Source of the DNA: Paenibacillus sp. SYP-B4298 | GTDB taxonomy: Bacteria > Bacillota > Bacilli > Paenibacillales > Paenibacillaceae | Length of the DNA: 64,000 bases | Assembly (NCBI RefSeq): GCF_027627475.1 | Contig: NZ_CP115484.1 | Coordinates: 1,906,001-1,970,000, forward strand | Direction of reading: 5' to 3' | Made by a program: the position numbers and the translations under genes | Notes under the pieces: generated by a model | The model's input: the letters and a program-made list of their open reading frames with translations, nothing else | What the model was told of the DNA's origin: nothing | Databases searched by the model: none | In this document: positions 42,182-51,278 of the stretch, in pieces | How the letters are laid out: every line of letters begins with the position of its first letter | Position numbering within the stretch: position 1 is the stretch's first letter

Positions 42182-42790
42182 CTACATCACCCCCAACAGG
42201 TAAACGATCGAGAAGACGAAGATCCAGATAATATCCAGGAAGTGCCAGTACAAGCTGATGTTATTGAGCTTGCGCTTCATCTTCACAGTCAAGCCGTTGT
42301 TCTTCACCTGAATGATAAGCCCACTCATCCAGAACAAGCCGATGGTAACGTGGAAGCCATGCGTTCCTACCAGGATGAAGAAGGCGGTCAGGAAGGCGCT
42401 GGTAGGCAATGTTGCCCCTTCATTTACCAGGTGCACAAACTCATATACTTCCATCGAAATAAAGCTAAGTCCAAGCAGGGCGGTGACGATGAGCCACATT
42501 ATCACTTGCTTTACCTTGCCTGCGTGCATCGCGAGCAACGCAAGCCCGCAGGTGAAGCTGCTTGTCAGCAAGACGAACGTTTCCGCGATAACGAGCGGCA
42601 TCTTGAACAGTTCTTCCGCGCCTGGCCCGCCATTGGTGTTACCTTTGAGTATAATATAGGTTGCAAACAGTACAGAGAACAAGATAACGTCTGTAATCAG
42701 AAACATCCAAAAGCCAGTTGTTTTTAGCGATTCATGCTCTTCCTCATGAGAATGATGGTGAGCAGCGTGTGCAGCTGCATGATGTGCCAT
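42182..42790 (-). CDS. qoxC: Quinol oxidase subunit III (QoxC)
   Basis: A 202-residue protein with a His-rich start and five helices. KTTGFWMFLITDVILFS, GTHGFHVTIGL and YWHFLDIIWIFVF are the conserved marks of subunit III, which stabilises the oxygen-reducing core. Its ATG shares one base with the stop of qoxB. Confidence 0.93.
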   Translation of the reverse strand: MAHHAAAHAAHHHSHEEEHESLKTTGFWMFLITDVILFSVLFATYIILKGNTNGGPGAEELFKMPLVIAETFVLLTSSFTCGLALLAMHAGKVKQVIMWLIVTALLGLSFISMEVYEFVHLVNEGATLPTSAFLTAFFILVGTHGFHVTIGLFWMSGLIIQVKNNGLTVKMKRKLNNISLYWHFLDIIWIFVFSIVYLLGVM

Positions 42791-44772
42791 CAGCCTGCCC
42801 CCCTTACCGAAGCCTCAGTTTTCTTAATCTCATCGACTGGAATATAGTAGCCATCGTCCTTCTGGAAGGAACGGACCATCATCGTGATCGCTACACCCAG
42901 CAGCCCTGGTATAACCAGGAACATCCAATTCCATACAAAGCCGAAGCCTGCAACAAACCAGCAGAATGACTGAATGAACGGAAGGCCTGACGAATCTGGC
43001 ATATGAATCGGCTCGATTGGCCCGTTATCCGTTGGCTTCTGACCCGCTCTGCGGCGTTCTTTCTCCTCCCACCAGGAATCCACTTCCTTGATTTGTGGCA
43101 CGACAGCAAAGTTATAAGCAGGCGCAGGGGATGGGAGAGACCATTCCAGCGTGCGACCGTTCCACGGATCGGCAGCATTGGCGCGATCCTGATTTTTGAT
43201 GCTGTATGCAATCTGCCATACCTGGAAGATGAAGCCGACGCCCATCAGGAATGCACCGACCGTGGACACCATGTTCAGCGGCGTCCAGCCGAGATCCCAA
43301 CCCTGGCTCCAGTCGTACTCGTTGACGCGGCGTGTCATGCCCATCAGACCAAGCGCGTATTGTGGCATAAAGCAGGCATAGAAACCGATATTCCAGAACC
43401 AGAACGCCCATTTGCCCAGACGCTCGTTCAACTTGAAGCCGAACATTTTTGGCCACCAGTAGTACAGGCCTGCGAAGAAGCCGAACACAACACCGCCAAT
43501 CAGCACCTGATGGAAGTGCGCGATCAGGAAATAGCTGTTATGGAACTGGAAGTCAGCAGGAGCGACCGACAGCATTACGCCCGTCATGCCTCCGATAATA
43601 AAACATGGTATAAAGGAGATCGCCCACATCATTGGTGTCTCGAAGGTGATCTTGCCTCGGAACATCGTAAACAGCCAGTTGAAGATCTTGACCCCTGTAG
43701 GAATCGCAATCAACATCGTCGTGACCGCAAAGAAGGCGTTGACGTTAGCGCCCGACCCCATCGTGAAGAAGTGGTGCGCCCAGGTGAAGAATGAGAAGAC
43801 CGAGATCGACATCATCGCCAGCACCATGGAAGTATAACCGAACAGCTTCTTCCGCGAGAAGGTTGCGAAAATCTCGGAGAAGATCCCGAACGCAGGGAGT
43901 ACGACAATGTAGACCTCAGGGTGTCCCCACATCCAGATTAAGTTAATATACATCATCGGGTTGCCGCCGCCATCCAGCGTGAAGAAATGGCCGCCGGCAA
44001 AACGGTCGATAAACAGCAGGAACATCGTAACCGTCAGAATCGGGAACGCCAGCATAATGGTCAGACAGCTTGCCAGTACAGACCAACTGAACATCGGTAT
44101 CCGCAGCAGCTTCATGCCAGGAGCACGCATCTTGAGGATCGTCACCAGGAAGTTGATACCCGTCATTAAGCTACCGATACCGGAAATCTGTATCCCCCAG
44201 ATATAGAAGTCCTGCCCGACGCCCGGGTTAAACTGTTTGCCAGAGAGCGGTGGATAAGCGAGCCAGCCCGCATCTGGAGAACCGCCGATAACGAACGACA
44301 GGTTGAATAGCATCGCGCCCCAGAAGAACAGCCAGAAGCTTAACGAGTTCAGGAAAGGGAACGCGACATCGCGTGCGCCGATCTGCAGTGGAACAATAAC
44401 GTTGAACAGGCCGAACATCAGCGGCATTGCCATGAAGAGAATCATGATAACGCCGTGTGTCGTAAATACTTGGTTATAGTGATCCGCATTCAGGAACTCC
44501 ATATTTGGAGCTGCGAGCTGCAGACGCATCAGCAAGGCGTCAACCCCGCCGCGGAACAACATCAGGATCGAGCAGATAATATACATGATGCCGATCTTCT
44601 TATGGTCGACAGTCGTGATCCATTCTTTCCATAGCCACACCCATTTCTTGAAATAGGTGAGTGTAAATACTATTGCCACAAGCGTCAGCGCAATGGCGAC
44701 ATCAGCGCCGTAGATGAGCGGATCGCCAGTGACGAAAAATTCAGACGCGAATGTCTTGATATTTTCCCACAT
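42790..44772 (-). CDS. qoxB: Quinol oxidase subunit I (QoxB), catalytic
   Basis: A 660-residue subunit with about 14-15 helices, matching QoxB/CyoB in length. It has the low-spin haem ligand His106 (TTHGVIM), CuB ligands His284 in WGHPEVY with the cross-linked Tyr288, and His333-His334 in WAHHFF, and the HFHQVLIGG haem-ligand segment. The pumping core of the aerobic respiratory chain in the cytoplasmic membrane; it takes electrons from quinol. Whether the haems are a or o type cannot be told. GGAGGAG precedes ATG 44772. Confidence 0.96.
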   Translation of the reverse strand: MWENIKTFASEFFVTGDPLIYGADVAIALTLVAIVFTLTYFKKWVWLWKEWITTVDHKKIGIMYIICSILMLFRGGVDALLMRLQLAAPNMEFLNADHYNQVFTTHGVIMILFMAMPLMFGLFNVIVPLQIGARDVAFPFLNSLSFWLFFWGAMLFNLSFVIGGSPDAGWLAYPPLSGKQFNPGVGQDFYIWGIQISGIGSLMTGINFLVTILKMRAPGMKLLRIPMFSWSVLASCLTIMLAFPILTVTMFLLFIDRFAGGHFFTLDGGGNPMMYINLIWMWGHPEVYIVVLPAFGIFSEIFATFSRKKLFGYTSMVLAMMSISVFSFFTWAHHFFTMGSGANVNAFFAVTTMLIAIPTGVKIFNWLFTMFRGKITFETPMMWAISFIPCFIIGGMTGVMLSVAPADFQFHNSYFLIAHFHQVLIGGVVFGFFAGLYYWWPKMFGFKLNERLGKWAFWFWNIGFYACFMPQYALGLMGMTRRVNEYDWSQGWDLGWTPLNMVSTVGAFLMGVGFIFQVWQIAYSIKNQDRANAADPWNGRTLEWSLPSPAPAYNFAVVPQIKEVDSWWEEKERRRAGQKPTDNGPIEPIHMPDSSGLPFIQSFCWFVAGFGFVWNWMFLVIPGLLGVAITMMVRSFQKDDGYYIPVDEIKKTEASVRGAG

Positions 44773-44803
44773 AGTGGACTTCTCCTCCGTTCTAAATCAT
44801 GCC

Positions 44804-45796
44804 CTATTGGCCGGTGTTAGCCGCTTCGTTGGATTGATGAGCAGCATGCTCATGCTGCATCGAATGCTCTTCATCCGCATCGCTGCTAGCTTCGTTGCCG
44901 GATTGCTTAATATGATGATGTCCGCCAGTACTGCCTTCTGGAATATACTTCGTTACGATCCGGTCAAACAGTCCATCCGGGAAGGAAGCATAGAATTGCT
45001 CTTTCTCGACAATACCAGGCTTCTGCAGTTGGGCATAGCCTTCCTCTGTAAGGGCAGTTCCTGAGGCCTTCACCTCTTGAATCCATGCCTCATATTGCTC
45101 CTTGGATGTGGCTTCGGCTACAAATCTCATCTGCGCGAAGTCCTTGCCGCTAAAGTTAGCGCCGCTGCCGAAATATTTACCTGGCTCGTCAGCTTGCAGA
45201 TGGAGAAGCATCGCCATCCCCGACATCGTATAAATCTGACCGCCGAGCTGCGGAATCCAGAAGGAGTTCATCGGCGCATCGGAGGTCAACTCGAAGCGAA
45301 CCGGCACACTCTCTGGGAACTTGATATAGTTGACTGTAGCAATGCCCTCCTCAGGATAGAAGAACAGCCATTTCCAATCGAGCGAGGTGACTTGAATTCT
45401 TACTTCCTTCTCTGTCGACTCAATCGGCTTGGTTGGCTCCAGGGCATAGGTATAGCGAACTGTAACCACGCCCAGGATGGCAATAATAATAATCGGGACG
45501 GCCCACCATATCGCTTCAAGACGACTGTCATGAGACCATTTGGGCTTATACGGGCTTGTGCGTCCAGGCTTGTCGCGATAACGCCATACAATGACACCGG
45601 CTAGAATCATGACGGGCACGATAATAATCGCGCAGAGGATCGTGGTAATAATGATTAGATCTTTTTGGCCCTGACCGATGGGTCCCTTAGGGTCAAGCAC
45701 CAGGTACTGATCACCGCAGGCCGATAATAGCACAGTCATTGCCACAAGAGGCGCTGCAGTCAAAAGTCGTTTGGCCAACCGGGACATTTTCAACAT
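44804..45796 (-). CDS. qoxA: Quinol oxidase subunit II (QoxA)
   Basis: A 330-residue lipoprotein. The signal ends in LLSAC, two helices follow, then the cupredoxin domain. The CuA ligands (two Cys and His) expected in cytochrome c oxidases are absent (GGQIYTMSGMAMLLHLQ), so this is a quinol and not a cytochrome c oxidase. The C-terminal 40 residues are His/Glu/Ser rich, an unusual tail. ATG 45796 lies six bases after AAGGAG; longer in-frame starts up to 45871 overlap the promoter. First gene of qoxABCD. Confidence 0.93.
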   Translation of the reverse strand: MLKMSRLAKRLLTAAPLVAMTVLLSACGDQYLVLDPKGPIGQGQKDLIIITTILCAIIIVPVMILAGVIVWRYRDKPGRTSPYKPKWSHDSRLEAIWWAVPIIIIAILGVVTVRYTYALEPTKPIESTEKEVRIQVTSLDWKWLFFYPEEGIATVNYIKFPESVPVRFELTSDAPMNSFWIPQLGGQIYTMSGMAMLLHLQADEPGKYFGSGANFSGKDFAQMRFVAEATSKEQYEAWIQEVKASGTALTEEGYAQLQKPGIVEKEQFYASFPDGLFDRIVTKYIPEGSTGGHHHIKQSGNEASSDADEEHSMQHEHAAHQSNEAANTGQ

Positions 45797-45856
45797 TCTC
45801 ATCTCCTTAAACGTATGGTTCGTTTCACCATGGTAACATGTGCGGGTATTGTAATA

Positions 45857-45872
45857 TGTGATTTTAATCACA
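45857..45872 (-). promoter_or_regulatory. FNR/CRP-type site upstream of qoxABCD
   Basis: TGTGATTTTAATCACA matches TGTGA-N6-TCACA exactly and is part of a longer perfect palindrome, TATGTGATT-TT-AATCACATA (45855-45874). It lies about 60 bases before the qoxA start; a TACAAT -10 candidate (minus strand) sits right beside it, so a bound regulator would block the promoter. Confidence 0.7.
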
Positions 45873-45874
45873 TA

Positions 45875-46271
45875 CTCTTTTCGGCACAGTGATGCTTAAT
45901 GCTCCCCTGGCAGCCGATTACGCCGTCATATTCCCCCCCCAATTGACATCTTTATTACCGGGTTTGAAACGTAACTGTGGTCGCAGTCAAGTGCGCTTAG
46001 AATAAAGATAACAGATTTCAAAGCTTGTGGATGGTTCGTAACAATCATTTCATCAATTGTTCGACAATTTGTAACGAAAAGATTGCGAATTTGTGACTTT
46101 ATAGACGGCATGGATCTATTCCATGCTGCAATATCACAGTGTGGGCAGGATTTTTGGATGAAGCTGCCGAACATGGTGTATGAAGGCAATCGGATGGCCG
46201 TGTCATGATTGCAGCGCAGGCTGCTGCCAGAGCGGATTGCTAATCCTTAATAAGCTGGGCGGTTGATACAA
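45875..46271. other. Gene-free region with nested inverted repeats between qoxA and the lactonase gene
   Basis: No supported gene lies here. AATTGT-TCG-ACAATT (46055-46069) is a near-perfect palindrome, and TTCGTAACAA (46035) with TTGTAACGAA (46069-46078) form a surrounding inverted repeat with one mismatch. These may be operators for either divergent gene. A run of nine C residues (45932-45940) is also present. Confidence 0.45.
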
Positions 46272-47147
46272 ATGAGCAATTGGGAAGTGCTTACAGATGT
46301 TCGAGCAATATTGGGGGAAGGGCCTGTATGGGATACGCGCAACGGGTATTTATATTGGGTAGATATTGAGGGGCAGCGTTTCTATGAGTACGATGTTGCT
46401 GATAACACACTGCGGACACATGAAGCCGGGCAACGAATCGGAGCGGTGGTGCCGCGCAGCAGCGGAGGTTTCCTTGCCGCTATGGAGCAGGGCTTGTATC
46501 TATATGATACAGTAAGCGGCGAGTGGACGGAGTGGAACGATACCGAGCGGGAGCGGACAGATAATCGGTTCAATGACGGAAAATGCGATGCGAACGGCAG
46601 ATTGTGGGCAGGTACGATGTCCCTGCGTGGACTGGAGCGCCAAGGATCGCTATACCGCTTCAATGCGGATGGAAGTGCAAGGCGGATGGAAACGGAAATC
46701 GGCACCTCTAACGGGTTGGCATGGAGCTTGGACAATAAGCATTTCTATTATATTGACTCCAATGCCAGATGTGTAGCCGCTTATGATTATGATCTGGAGA
46801 AAGGGGAGATTGGCGGACGCCGAACGATCCTGGAGATCCCGCAGGAGGCGGGCTCGCCAGATGGGATGAGCATTGACAGTGAAGGCATGCTATGGATCGC
46901 CCACTGGGGCGGCTACAAGGTGGCCCGCATGAACCCGGCGACAGGGGAGACACTGGAGGAAATCAAGCTGCCTGCTCCGCTCGTGACCTCGTGCTGCTTT
47001 GGCGGGGCTGAGATGGATGAGCTCTATATAACAACGGCAAGAGTCGGGTTAAGCGACGAGGTGCTTCATGAGTATCCACTCTCCGGCGCTTTGTTCCGGG
47101 TAAAGGTGGGCGTGAAGGGTACAGCATCTGTGCCATTCGGCGGTTAG
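46272..47147 (+). CDS. SMP-30/gluconolactonase family protein
   Basis: A 291-residue six-bladed propeller. GEGPVWD supplies the metal-binding Glu, FNDGKCDANGRLWAGTM the Asn and Asp region, TSNGLAW the second Asn, and GSPDGMSIDSEGMLWIAHW the last metal Asp. This family hydrolyses sugar lactones or other esters with a divalent metal; a sugar lactone such as gluconolactone or xylonolactone is likely. ATG 46272 is used; TTG 46263 is possible. It probably forms an operon with the DUF1349 gene 29 bases on. Confidence 0.87.
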   Translation: MSNWEVLTDVRAILGEGPVWDTRNGYLYWVDIEGQRFYEYDVADNTLRTHEAGQRIGAVVPRSSGGFLAAMEQGLYLYDTVSGEWTEWNDTERERTDNRFNDGKCDANGRLWAGTMSLRGLERQGSLYRFNADGSARRMETEIGTSNGLAWSLDNKHFYYIDSNARCVAAYDYDLEKGEIGGRRTILEIPQEAGSPDGMSIDSEGMLWIAHWGGYKVARMNPATGETLEEIKLPAPLVTSCCFGGAEMDELYITTARVGLSDEVLHEYPLSGALFRVKVGVKGTASVPFGG

Positions 47148-47176
47148 AAGCGAATCAAGTGGAGGAGGAGCCAAGG

Positions 47177-47794
47177 ATGAATTATTTTGATCAATGCTCC
47201 GGGAGAACACTTCATCCTGAGCTAAGCTGGCTCAACGAGCCAGAGCAATGGCAGTTTGAGAAAGGGGCGCTCCATGTAGCTGCTCCTGCTGGCGGGGATT
47301 TTTTTGTTGATCCTGGCGGAGCCGTCTATAAGGATGCGGCCCCGTTCCTATATGCCAAGGTGCGCGGAGATTTTACGGTGATCACGCAGGTGAAGGTCGA
47401 GATGCAGGAGATTTATGATTCCGGCTGCCTGATGATCATGGCGGATCGTCGCAATTGGGCGAAGCTCTGTTATGAGCTGTTCCCTGATCATCCTTCTATC
47501 GTGAGCGTAGTAACACGCGGAACCTCGGATGACAGTGTGGCCGGGAGATTGGAGATCGGCAGTCCGTATCTACGTGCAGCAAGGTCAGGCAACACCTTCG
47601 CCTTTCACTATTCGTTGGACGGCGTAGAGTGGAGACTGGTTCGTTACTTCGGTATGGACGTCCCGGAGGAAGTAATGGTTGGCATCGTCGCTCAGTCTCC
47701 TGTAGGAGCAGGCAGCCGTTCCGTATTTGAACGGCTGCATATGATTCCACAGGCTACGGAGGATATTCGAACGGTAGGCGAAGACAAGTCATGA
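47177..47794 (+). CDS. DUF1349 family protein (concanavalin-like fold)
   Basis: A 205-residue soluble protein. DPGGAVYKDAAPFLYAKVRG, DSGCLMIMADRRNWAKLCYE and RYFGMDVPEEVMVGIVAQSP match the DUF1349 pattern, a beta-sandwich related to YP_-type regulators of unknown activity and possibly carbohydrate binding. ATG 47177 has GGAGGAGGAG about 6 bases upstream. The stop is 1 base from the stop of the convergent hydrolase gene. Confidence 0.8.
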   Translation: MNYFDQCSGRTLHPELSWLNEPEQWQFEKGALHVAAPAGGDFFVDPGGAVYKDAAPFLYAKVRGDFTVITQVKVEMQEIYDSGCLMIMADRRNWAKLCYELFPDHPSIVSVVTRGTSDDSVAGRLEIGSPYLRAARSGNTFAFHYSLDGVEWRLVRYFGMDVPEEVMVGIVAQSPVGAGSRSVFERLHMIPQATEDIRTVGEDKS

Positions 47795-47795
47795 A

Positions 47796-48545
47796 TTAGA
47801 GCTGACCCAGATTGTCCAGCCAGGCGATCAGCTTGGCGGCTGTTTCCTCCAATTGCTGCTCAGGGGAGATGGTCGCCGGCAGATCGCCTTTTTGCACGCC
47901 ATAGCTGCCGAATTGCCCATGATTGCCACCCTCGATCCTCTCGTAGAGAGCAGTGGCAGGCAAATATTGCTTGCTGGTCTCATAGGCCTCATGATTCAGG
48001 AGACCATCATTAGCGGCGGTGATGGATAGCACGGGAATGGCTGTAGCAGCCAGGCTGCCCTTGGCGTCGGGGTACGAGGCCAGATAGAAGACGCCGGCAA
48101 GCTGCTGCGGATGGGCTGCGGCAAAGCGTGAAGCCATCACACCGCCGAGGGAGTGACCGCCGATGACGTAGCTCCGCTGCGGTTCGGACGGTATCCTCTC
48201 ATTTGCCCGCCCCTCGCCCAGGATCGCCAGATTGAGCGGCATTTTGGCGATGTAGGTGCGGTAGCCTGCTTCCGCCAGTCGTAATGCAAGGGGAGCGTAG
48301 CTCTCCGGCTTCACCAGGGCACCTGGATATAAGATGATGTCTGGATGATCTGACAGGGGGCGGAGCGGCTCGAATTGTATCCAATCCCCGGATGTAGCGA
48401 CCTGCACGGAAGCCGTCCCATTCATAGCAGTCTGTGCGGCCTGGTCAGGTGCATAAGGCCTTAGATACATAGCCGCTGCGACACCGAGGATGAGGAGGGC
48501 TGCCAGGAGCAGCTTCCACCACTTGAATTGAAACCATGTTTTCAT
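47796..48545 (-). CDS. Membrane-anchored alpha/beta hydrolase
   Basis: A 249-residue protein with an N-terminal helix (about 10-28) that is a signal anchor. The hydrolase core has the nucleophile elbow GGHSLGG, a late Asp in AANDG and His in GGNHGQFG, completing a Ser-Asp-His triad; the layout fits the Abhydrolase_5 group. AAAGGAG lies 12 bases before ATG 48545. Substrate unknown. Confidence 0.82.
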   Translation of the reverse strand: MKTWFQFKWWKLLLAALLILGVAAAMYLRPYAPDQAAQTAMNGTASVQVATSGDWIQFEPLRPLSDHPDIILYPGALVKPESYAPLALRLAEAGYRTYIAKMPLNLAILGEGRANERIPSEPQRSYVIGGHSLGGVMASRFAAAHPQQLAGVFYLASYPDAKGSLAATAIPVLSITAANDGLLNHEAYETSKQYLPATALYERIEGGNHGQFGSYGVQKGDLPATISPEQQLEETAAKLIAWLDNLGQL

Positions 48546-48625
48546 TTTCGTTCATTTCTCCTTTGTCTGAAACTTGCCATGCAAATAAACGTATTATGCA
48601 TGCCCCGAAGGTGAAATGCAAGCAG

Positions 48626-48658
48626 ACACCCCACTGTCTGTGGGAGACAATGGGGTGT
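48626..48658 (-). terminator. Terminator of the spoVAC-spoVAD-DUF421 operon
   Basis: ACACCCCA and TGTCT (48626-48639) pair with AGACA and TGGGGTGT (48645-48658), a 13-bp stem with one mismatch; only a weak T-rich tail on the minus strand. Confidence 0.55.
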
Positions 48659-48668
48659 TCAGGCGACT

Positions 48669-49532
48669 TCAACCGCTCTGCAGAGCGGGCTTCAACTGCG
48701 CGATCAACCGTTCCAGTTGCTCGGCATTGCGCCCATACATCTGTTTGGCTGCGCGATCCTTGGTCGCCAGGGCGAACAGTTCCAGGTCAGCCTGCAGCTT
48801 CTTCAGATTGGCGAGCAGCAGTGCTTTGCTCTGCGGAGCGGGGACTTGCAATTTATCATCATAGACATCGACATACAATTGCTGATAAGCATCGACCTGT
48901 CCGATAAATACATTCTCTACCGTCAAGCCGATCTTCTCAAGCTCCGTATTCAGCCAGCCTCGGCTCAGTCCGAGCGTGGCTAGTGGCTCATCCATGTAGT
49001 TGCCGTCGATGATGACGGTCTGAGGCTCCTCTTCCCTGATCATCTTCACGCCGAGCTGACTTGGAGTCAGCGGCTGCTTGTCCGGCTTGAGCAGGACACT
49101 CAGCTCACCGTTTGTTTCCAGTACAGCGAATTCCACATCCGCCATGTTGAATACATTTTTGCCTCGGAGCTGCTCCAGCAGCTCATCTGCCGTCAGGCGC
49201 TCTTTCTTGAGATTATCCTCAAGCACCTTGCCTCCTTTAATAATGACTCGTCCCTTACCCTCAAACCAGTGGCGAAGCAAGGTGCTCTTCATCGTGAGCA
49301 GCTCGGCTCCGAATGGTACGCTGAACCAGACGAGCATTGCGATAAAGCCATGGATAAAGTGAGCCTCCACATCGGTCGAGATAAAGCCGGCTAGCTCTCC
49401 AAGTGTAATTCCGAGTACATATTCAAAAAAGGAAAGCTGCGAAATCTGCTTCTTGCCAAGCAGTCGTGTCATGATAAACAATACCGTGAGCGCGGTTAAG
49501 GAACGGATAACGATGGACAGCCACATCGGCAT
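48669..49532 (-). CDS. DUF421 membrane protein with a C-terminal DUF1657-like domain
   Basis: A 287-residue protein. Three helices and the DUF421 core (EYVLGITLGELAGFIST, GRVIIKGGKV, MADVEFAVLETNGELSVL) fill about residues 1-230. The last 45 residues (LANLKKLQADLELFALATKD and on) closely follow the pattern of the lone DUF1657 protein at 51279 (VASLKSAQASLEQFALATQN), so this is a DUF421-DUF1657 fusion. DUF421 (YetF-like) genes occur in spoVA-type operons of spore formers and affect spore heat resistance and germination. It follows spoVAD by 2 bases. Confidence 0.87.
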   Translation of the reverse strand: MPMWLSIVIRSLTALTVLFIMTRLLGKKQISQLSFFEYVLGITLGELAGFISTDVEAHFIHGFIAMLVWFSVPFGAELLTMKSTLLRHWFEGKGRVIIKGGKVLEDNLKKERLTADELLEQLRGKNVFNMADVEFAVLETNGELSVLLKPDKQPLTPSQLGVKMIREEEPQTVIIDGNYMDEPLATLGLSRGWLNTELEKIGLTVENVFIGQVDAYQQLYVDVYDDKLQVPAPQSKALLLANLKKLQADLELFALATKDRAAKQMYGRNAEQLERLIAQLKPALQSG

Positions 49533-49534
49533 GA

Positions 49535-50563
49535 TTAGACCCCCTGCATCGTTTCGTCATCATAATGAATCGCAACTGCATGGGCAATTCCCGGGATGCT
49601 CTCGCCTTGCTGCAGGGCGAGGGGAGACATGAGCGCTCCGGTGGCCACCACGAGCAGACGCTTGATCTCGCCCTTGCGCATACGTTTCATAAGATGCCCA
49701 TAGGTGACGACTGCGCAGCAGCCACAACCGCTTCCCCCGGATTGCACCATCTGCTGATTGTAATCGTAGATCATCATGCCACAATCCTGGAAGTTGGTCA
49801 GATGAATCGGGATGTTGTGCTTCTCGAATAAGTCACAAGCCAGCGTGTGACCTACCTTGGCCAAGTCTCCGGTAACGATCATATCATACGCGTCCGGTCC
49901 AATCCTCAAATCTCGGAAATGCGCAGTAATGGTATCGACCGCCGCCGGAGCCATCGCAGCTCCCATGTTGAATGGGTCCTTAATCCCCATATCGATGACC
50001 CGTCCTATGGTGGCGGCAGCGATCACCGGCCCCTTACCCTGATTGGATACAACTGCCGCTCCTGCACCGGTTACGGTGTATTGGGCATAGGGAGGCTTCT
50101 GTGAGCCGTACTCGGTCGGATAGCGAAACTGTTTCTCTGCAGTGGAGTTGTGGCTGCAGGTGCCTGCCAGCACATGCTTGGCCCCGCGGGAATTGATCAG
50201 ATAGGCAGCAAGCGCAAGGCTCTCCATCGAGGTGGAGCAGGCGCCGAACACGCCAAGATAGGGCACCCCGAAGGTGCGCGCAGCATAGCTGGTGCTTGTG
50301 ATCTGGTTCATCAGGTCGCCACCTATGAAAAAATCGATGTTCTCCTTGAGCAGCCCTGATTGTTCTATGGCTACCTTCGCAGCATCCTCAAACAACACCT
50401 TTTCCGCCTTTTCCCAGCTCTCCTGATTAAGCAGTGAGTTGCCGTGAATCAGGTCGAAGTCATCTGCCAGCGGGCCTCGTCCCTCGAAGGGGCCGACAAC
50501 GGCAGCCGAGGAAGATAGAATCGGTCGGTTGCGAAATACCCAGGTTTGATGTCCTTCCAGCAT
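49535..50563 (-). CDS. spoVAD: Stage V sporulation protein AD (SpoVAD)
   Basis: A 342-residue thiolase-fold protein. GVFGACSTSMESLALAA, GTCSHNSTAEKQFRYPTEYG and SGGSGCGCCAVV are hallmarks of SpoVAD, which binds dipicolinic acid and takes part in its movement into and out of the spore. It follows spoVAC by 3 bases and has AGGAGGTGG before ATG 50563. SpoVAE, which normally follows, is absent. Confidence 0.96.
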   Translation of the reverse strand: MLEGHQTWVFRNRPILSSSAAVVGPFEGRGPLADDFDLIHGNSLLNQESWEKAEKVLFEDAAKVAIEQSGLLKENIDFFIGGDLMNQITSTSYAARTFGVPYLGVFGACSTSMESLALAAYLINSRGAKHVLAGTCSHNSTAEKQFRYPTEYGSQKPPYAQYTVTGAGAAVVSNQGKGPVIAAATIGRVIDMGIKDPFNMGAAMAPAAVDTITAHFRDLRIGPDAYDMIVTGDLAKVGHTLACDLFEKHNIPIHLTNFQDCGMMIYDYNQQMVQSGGSGCGCCAVVTYGHLMKRMRKGEIKRLLVVATGALMSPLALQQGESIPGIAHAVAIHYDDETMQGV

Positions 50564-50566
50564 GAA

Positions 50567-51049
50567 TCATCCACCTCCTCTGGCAAGATCAATGAGCATA
50601 TGCACATTGCCCACAATGAAAGCTGCCACCGTACCAAATACAATGACAGAACCGGCAAGCTCAAACATGTTGGCGCCTGTACCCAGCACCAGCCCCTCGC
50701 TGCGATGCTCGATCGCAGCCGATGTCATCGAATTGGCAAAGCCAGTGACTGGCACCGCAGACCCGGCTCCGGCCCACTGTCCCAGCTTATCGTATAGGCC
50801 GAGGCTGGTTAGAATGACCGATAGCATAATCATGACAGCGACTGTCGGATTGCCTGCCTTTGTTTCATCCATTCCTCCCCAGTATACAAATGCATTCTGA
50901 ATGGCTTGTCCGAGCACACAGATTAGACCGCCGCATAGAAAGGCACGCAGGCAATTGCGCGCCGTCTTCCTCTTAGGCTGCCTTGCCAGCGCCATCTGGT
51001 TGTATTCCTGCTGGAGCGGAGTTAGCTTCTTGAGCTTGCTCTTCTGCAT
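50567..51049 (-). CDS. spoVAC: Stage V sporulation protein AC (SpoVAC)
   Basis: A 160-residue protein with four to five helices; NCLRAFLCGGLICVLGQAIQ, GAGSAVPVTGFANSMTSAAIEHRSEGLVLGTGANMF (in overlapping blocks) identify SpoVAC, a mechanosensitive channel for dipicolinate release on germination. ATG 51049 follows AGAGGTG. First gene of a three-gene operon. Confidence 0.95.
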   Translation of the reverse strand: MQKSKLKKLTPLQQEYNQMALARQPKRKTARNCLRAFLCGGLICVLGQAIQNAFVYWGGMDETKAGNPTVAVMIMLSVILTSLGLYDKLGQWAGAGSAVPVTGFANSMTSAAIEHRSEGLVLGTGANMFELAGSVIVFGTVAAFIVGNVHMLIDLARGGG

Positions 51050-51278
51050 GTGGATCACCTCTTAACAGTTGTTTGTAACGCCACCTATTGGGCGATGTCA
51101 CAGGCGGCATCCGCCATCGCTCATATGCAGTCATTATTCCACCATAGGTTCAAATTATGAATAAATTACGGAGGGCGAATGTGCATGAAATTTCCTGTTT
51201 TGCTAGTTACAGATTAAGGGAAGGCTATCAGGGTCGCCGTATGGTAAGGCAAAAATATAAATGGAAAGAGGGACGAAG
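51050..51278. other. Intergenic region between divergent spoVAC and DUF1657 genes
   Basis: About 230 bases with no other gene. Forespore promoters are expected on both sides, but I found no convincing sigma-G or sigma-F boxes by eye. Confidence 0.4.

Noticed and set aside
42158-42727. Plus-strand 189-codon frame opposite qoxC
   Set aside because: Same reason: it mirrors qoxC and has no start signal or family resemblance.
43003-43794. Plus-strand 263-codon frame opposite qoxB
   Set aside because: Antisense shadow of a highly conserved catalytic subunit; no start signal.
42790-45796. Cytochrome c oxidase (ctaCDEF)
   Set aside because: Subunit II lacks the CuA ligands and a haem c domain, so a quinol oxidase is the better call.
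45926-46189. Minus-strand 87-codon frame with a CPHC motif upstream of qoxA
   Set aside because: It has no ribosome binding site, runs through the nested repeats, and shows no family resemblance. CxxC is likely chance.
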